This document shows positions 5,827 through 6,283 of a stretch of 6,283 nucleotides of DNA, in pieces. Location: assembly GCA_003641785.1 (NCBI GenBank), contig QNAO01000056.1, positions 1 to 6,283 on the forward strand, written 5' to 3'. The DNA is from Thermotogae bacterium. GTDB taxonomy: Bacteria > Thermotogota > Thermotogae > Thermotogales > DSM-5069. The notes under the pieces are model-generated. The model had not been told where the DNA came from. It saw only the letters and a program-made list of their open reading frames with translations, and did not search any database. Position numbers and translations under genes: made by a program. Position 1 is the first letter of the stretch. The number at the start of each line of letters is the position of its first letter.

Positions 5827-6283
5827 TTGTTATTTGCGTTAATAGTTGGAGTATTAGCTTTGCTTTATGTTATCTATCTTGTGGTCAGAATTGTCAGGTT
5901 TGATCCTGAAAATAAGCAAATTCAGGATCTATCTCGGATCATCCATAAAGGAGCACGCTCTTTTTTGTTCCAAGAATACTCTGTATTCTTTCCTGTTGTT
6001 TTCCTTATATCCGCCATCTTGCTTGTTATGGGCTAGTGGCAGATGGCTGTTGCATTTGTACTTGGATCAGGTCTTTCCACTTTTTCTGGTTTCGTGGGTA
6101 TGAGTGTTGCCACAAGCTCTAATGGGCGCACATGTTGGGCAGCTACTAAAAGTATAGGTAATGCTTTGAGAGTTGCTTTCTTTGGTGGTTCGGTCATGGG
6201 ACTTACTGTTTCATCTCTTGGTGTACTTGGTCTTGTCGTTATTTATGCCCTTTTCAAGGACATCGTCATGGTAAGTTATTACT
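5827..6283 (+). pseudogene. hppA: Membrane-bound ion-translocating pyrophosphatase, 5' part, interrupted by TAG
   Basis: Membrane pyrophosphatases hydrolyse PPi and pump H+ or Na+ across the membrane; family members are usually 650-770 residues. From TTG 5827, 69 codons encode a first helix (about residues 2-20), a loop DLSRIIHKGARSFLFQEY that matches the family's 'I--GA-AFL--EY' region, and a second helix ending LLVMG. TAG 6034-6036 then stops the frame. The same frame continues without another stop to the window end (82 codons): WQMAVAFVLGSG, a GMSVATSSNGRT loop and ALRVAFFGGSVMGLTV, all recognisable as the next family segments. No frameshift is involved. The 69-residue product could not be an enzyme. 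ATG 6043 could permit re-initiation, but no ribosome site precedes it. The gene is either inactivated, misread in sequencing, or read through. The 3' part lies beyond the window. Confidence 0.8.

Noticed and set aside
6034..6036. TAG as a pyrrolysine or other recoded codon
   Set aside because: Membrane pyrophosphatases are not known to need such a residue here, TAG ends two neighbouring genes normally, and no recoding structure is evident. Kept only as a remote alternative under the hppA finding.

Overview
The window holds one gene end, four complete genes and one interrupted gene. Moderate AT content, frequent TTG and GTG starts behind strong Shine-Dalgarno sequences, an adenosine-specific kinase, a pyrophosphate-type phosphofructokinase and a membrane pyrophosphatase together suggest a thermophilic or related anaerobic bacterium, most likely of the Thermotogota. 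This placement is an inference from family resemblance; no search was run.

Layout. Positions 1-197 (+) carry the C-terminal 64 residues of an adenosine-specific kinase. Next is a complete ArsB/NhaD-like (CitMHS-fold) permease on +, which I start at TTG 315. It converges, with only 14 bases between stop codons, on a minus-strand gene (1607-2911) for a membrane-anchored protein with seven repeats of about 57 residues, read as a seven-bladed beta-propeller. Upstream of that, also on minus, lie an MFS efflux-type transporter (2966-4225) and a phosphofructokinase with the pyrophosphate-dependent signature (4319-5575). A hairpin directly after the phosphofructokinase stop probably separates it from the MFS gene. 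Divergent from it, on +, is the 5' part of hppA, the ion-pumping membrane pyrophosphatase, which runs off the window end.

Functional theme. The right half is a pyrophosphate module: one enzyme spends PPi to phosphorylate fructose 6-phosphate, and the divergent gene would use PPi to pump H+ or Na+. They share a 251-base intergenic region with a good -10 for each direction and four copies of a short AATCTT-centred motif.

Most notable observation. The hppA frame contains an in-frame TAG at 6034-6036, while recognisable membrane pyrophosphatase sequence continues in the same frame on both sides. It is a nonsense mutation, a sequencing error or, least likely, a recoded codon. If real, PPi in this organism may flow mainly through the phosphofructokinase. 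I see no phage, CRISPR, IS element, tRNA or rRNA, and no clearly new multi-gene system.
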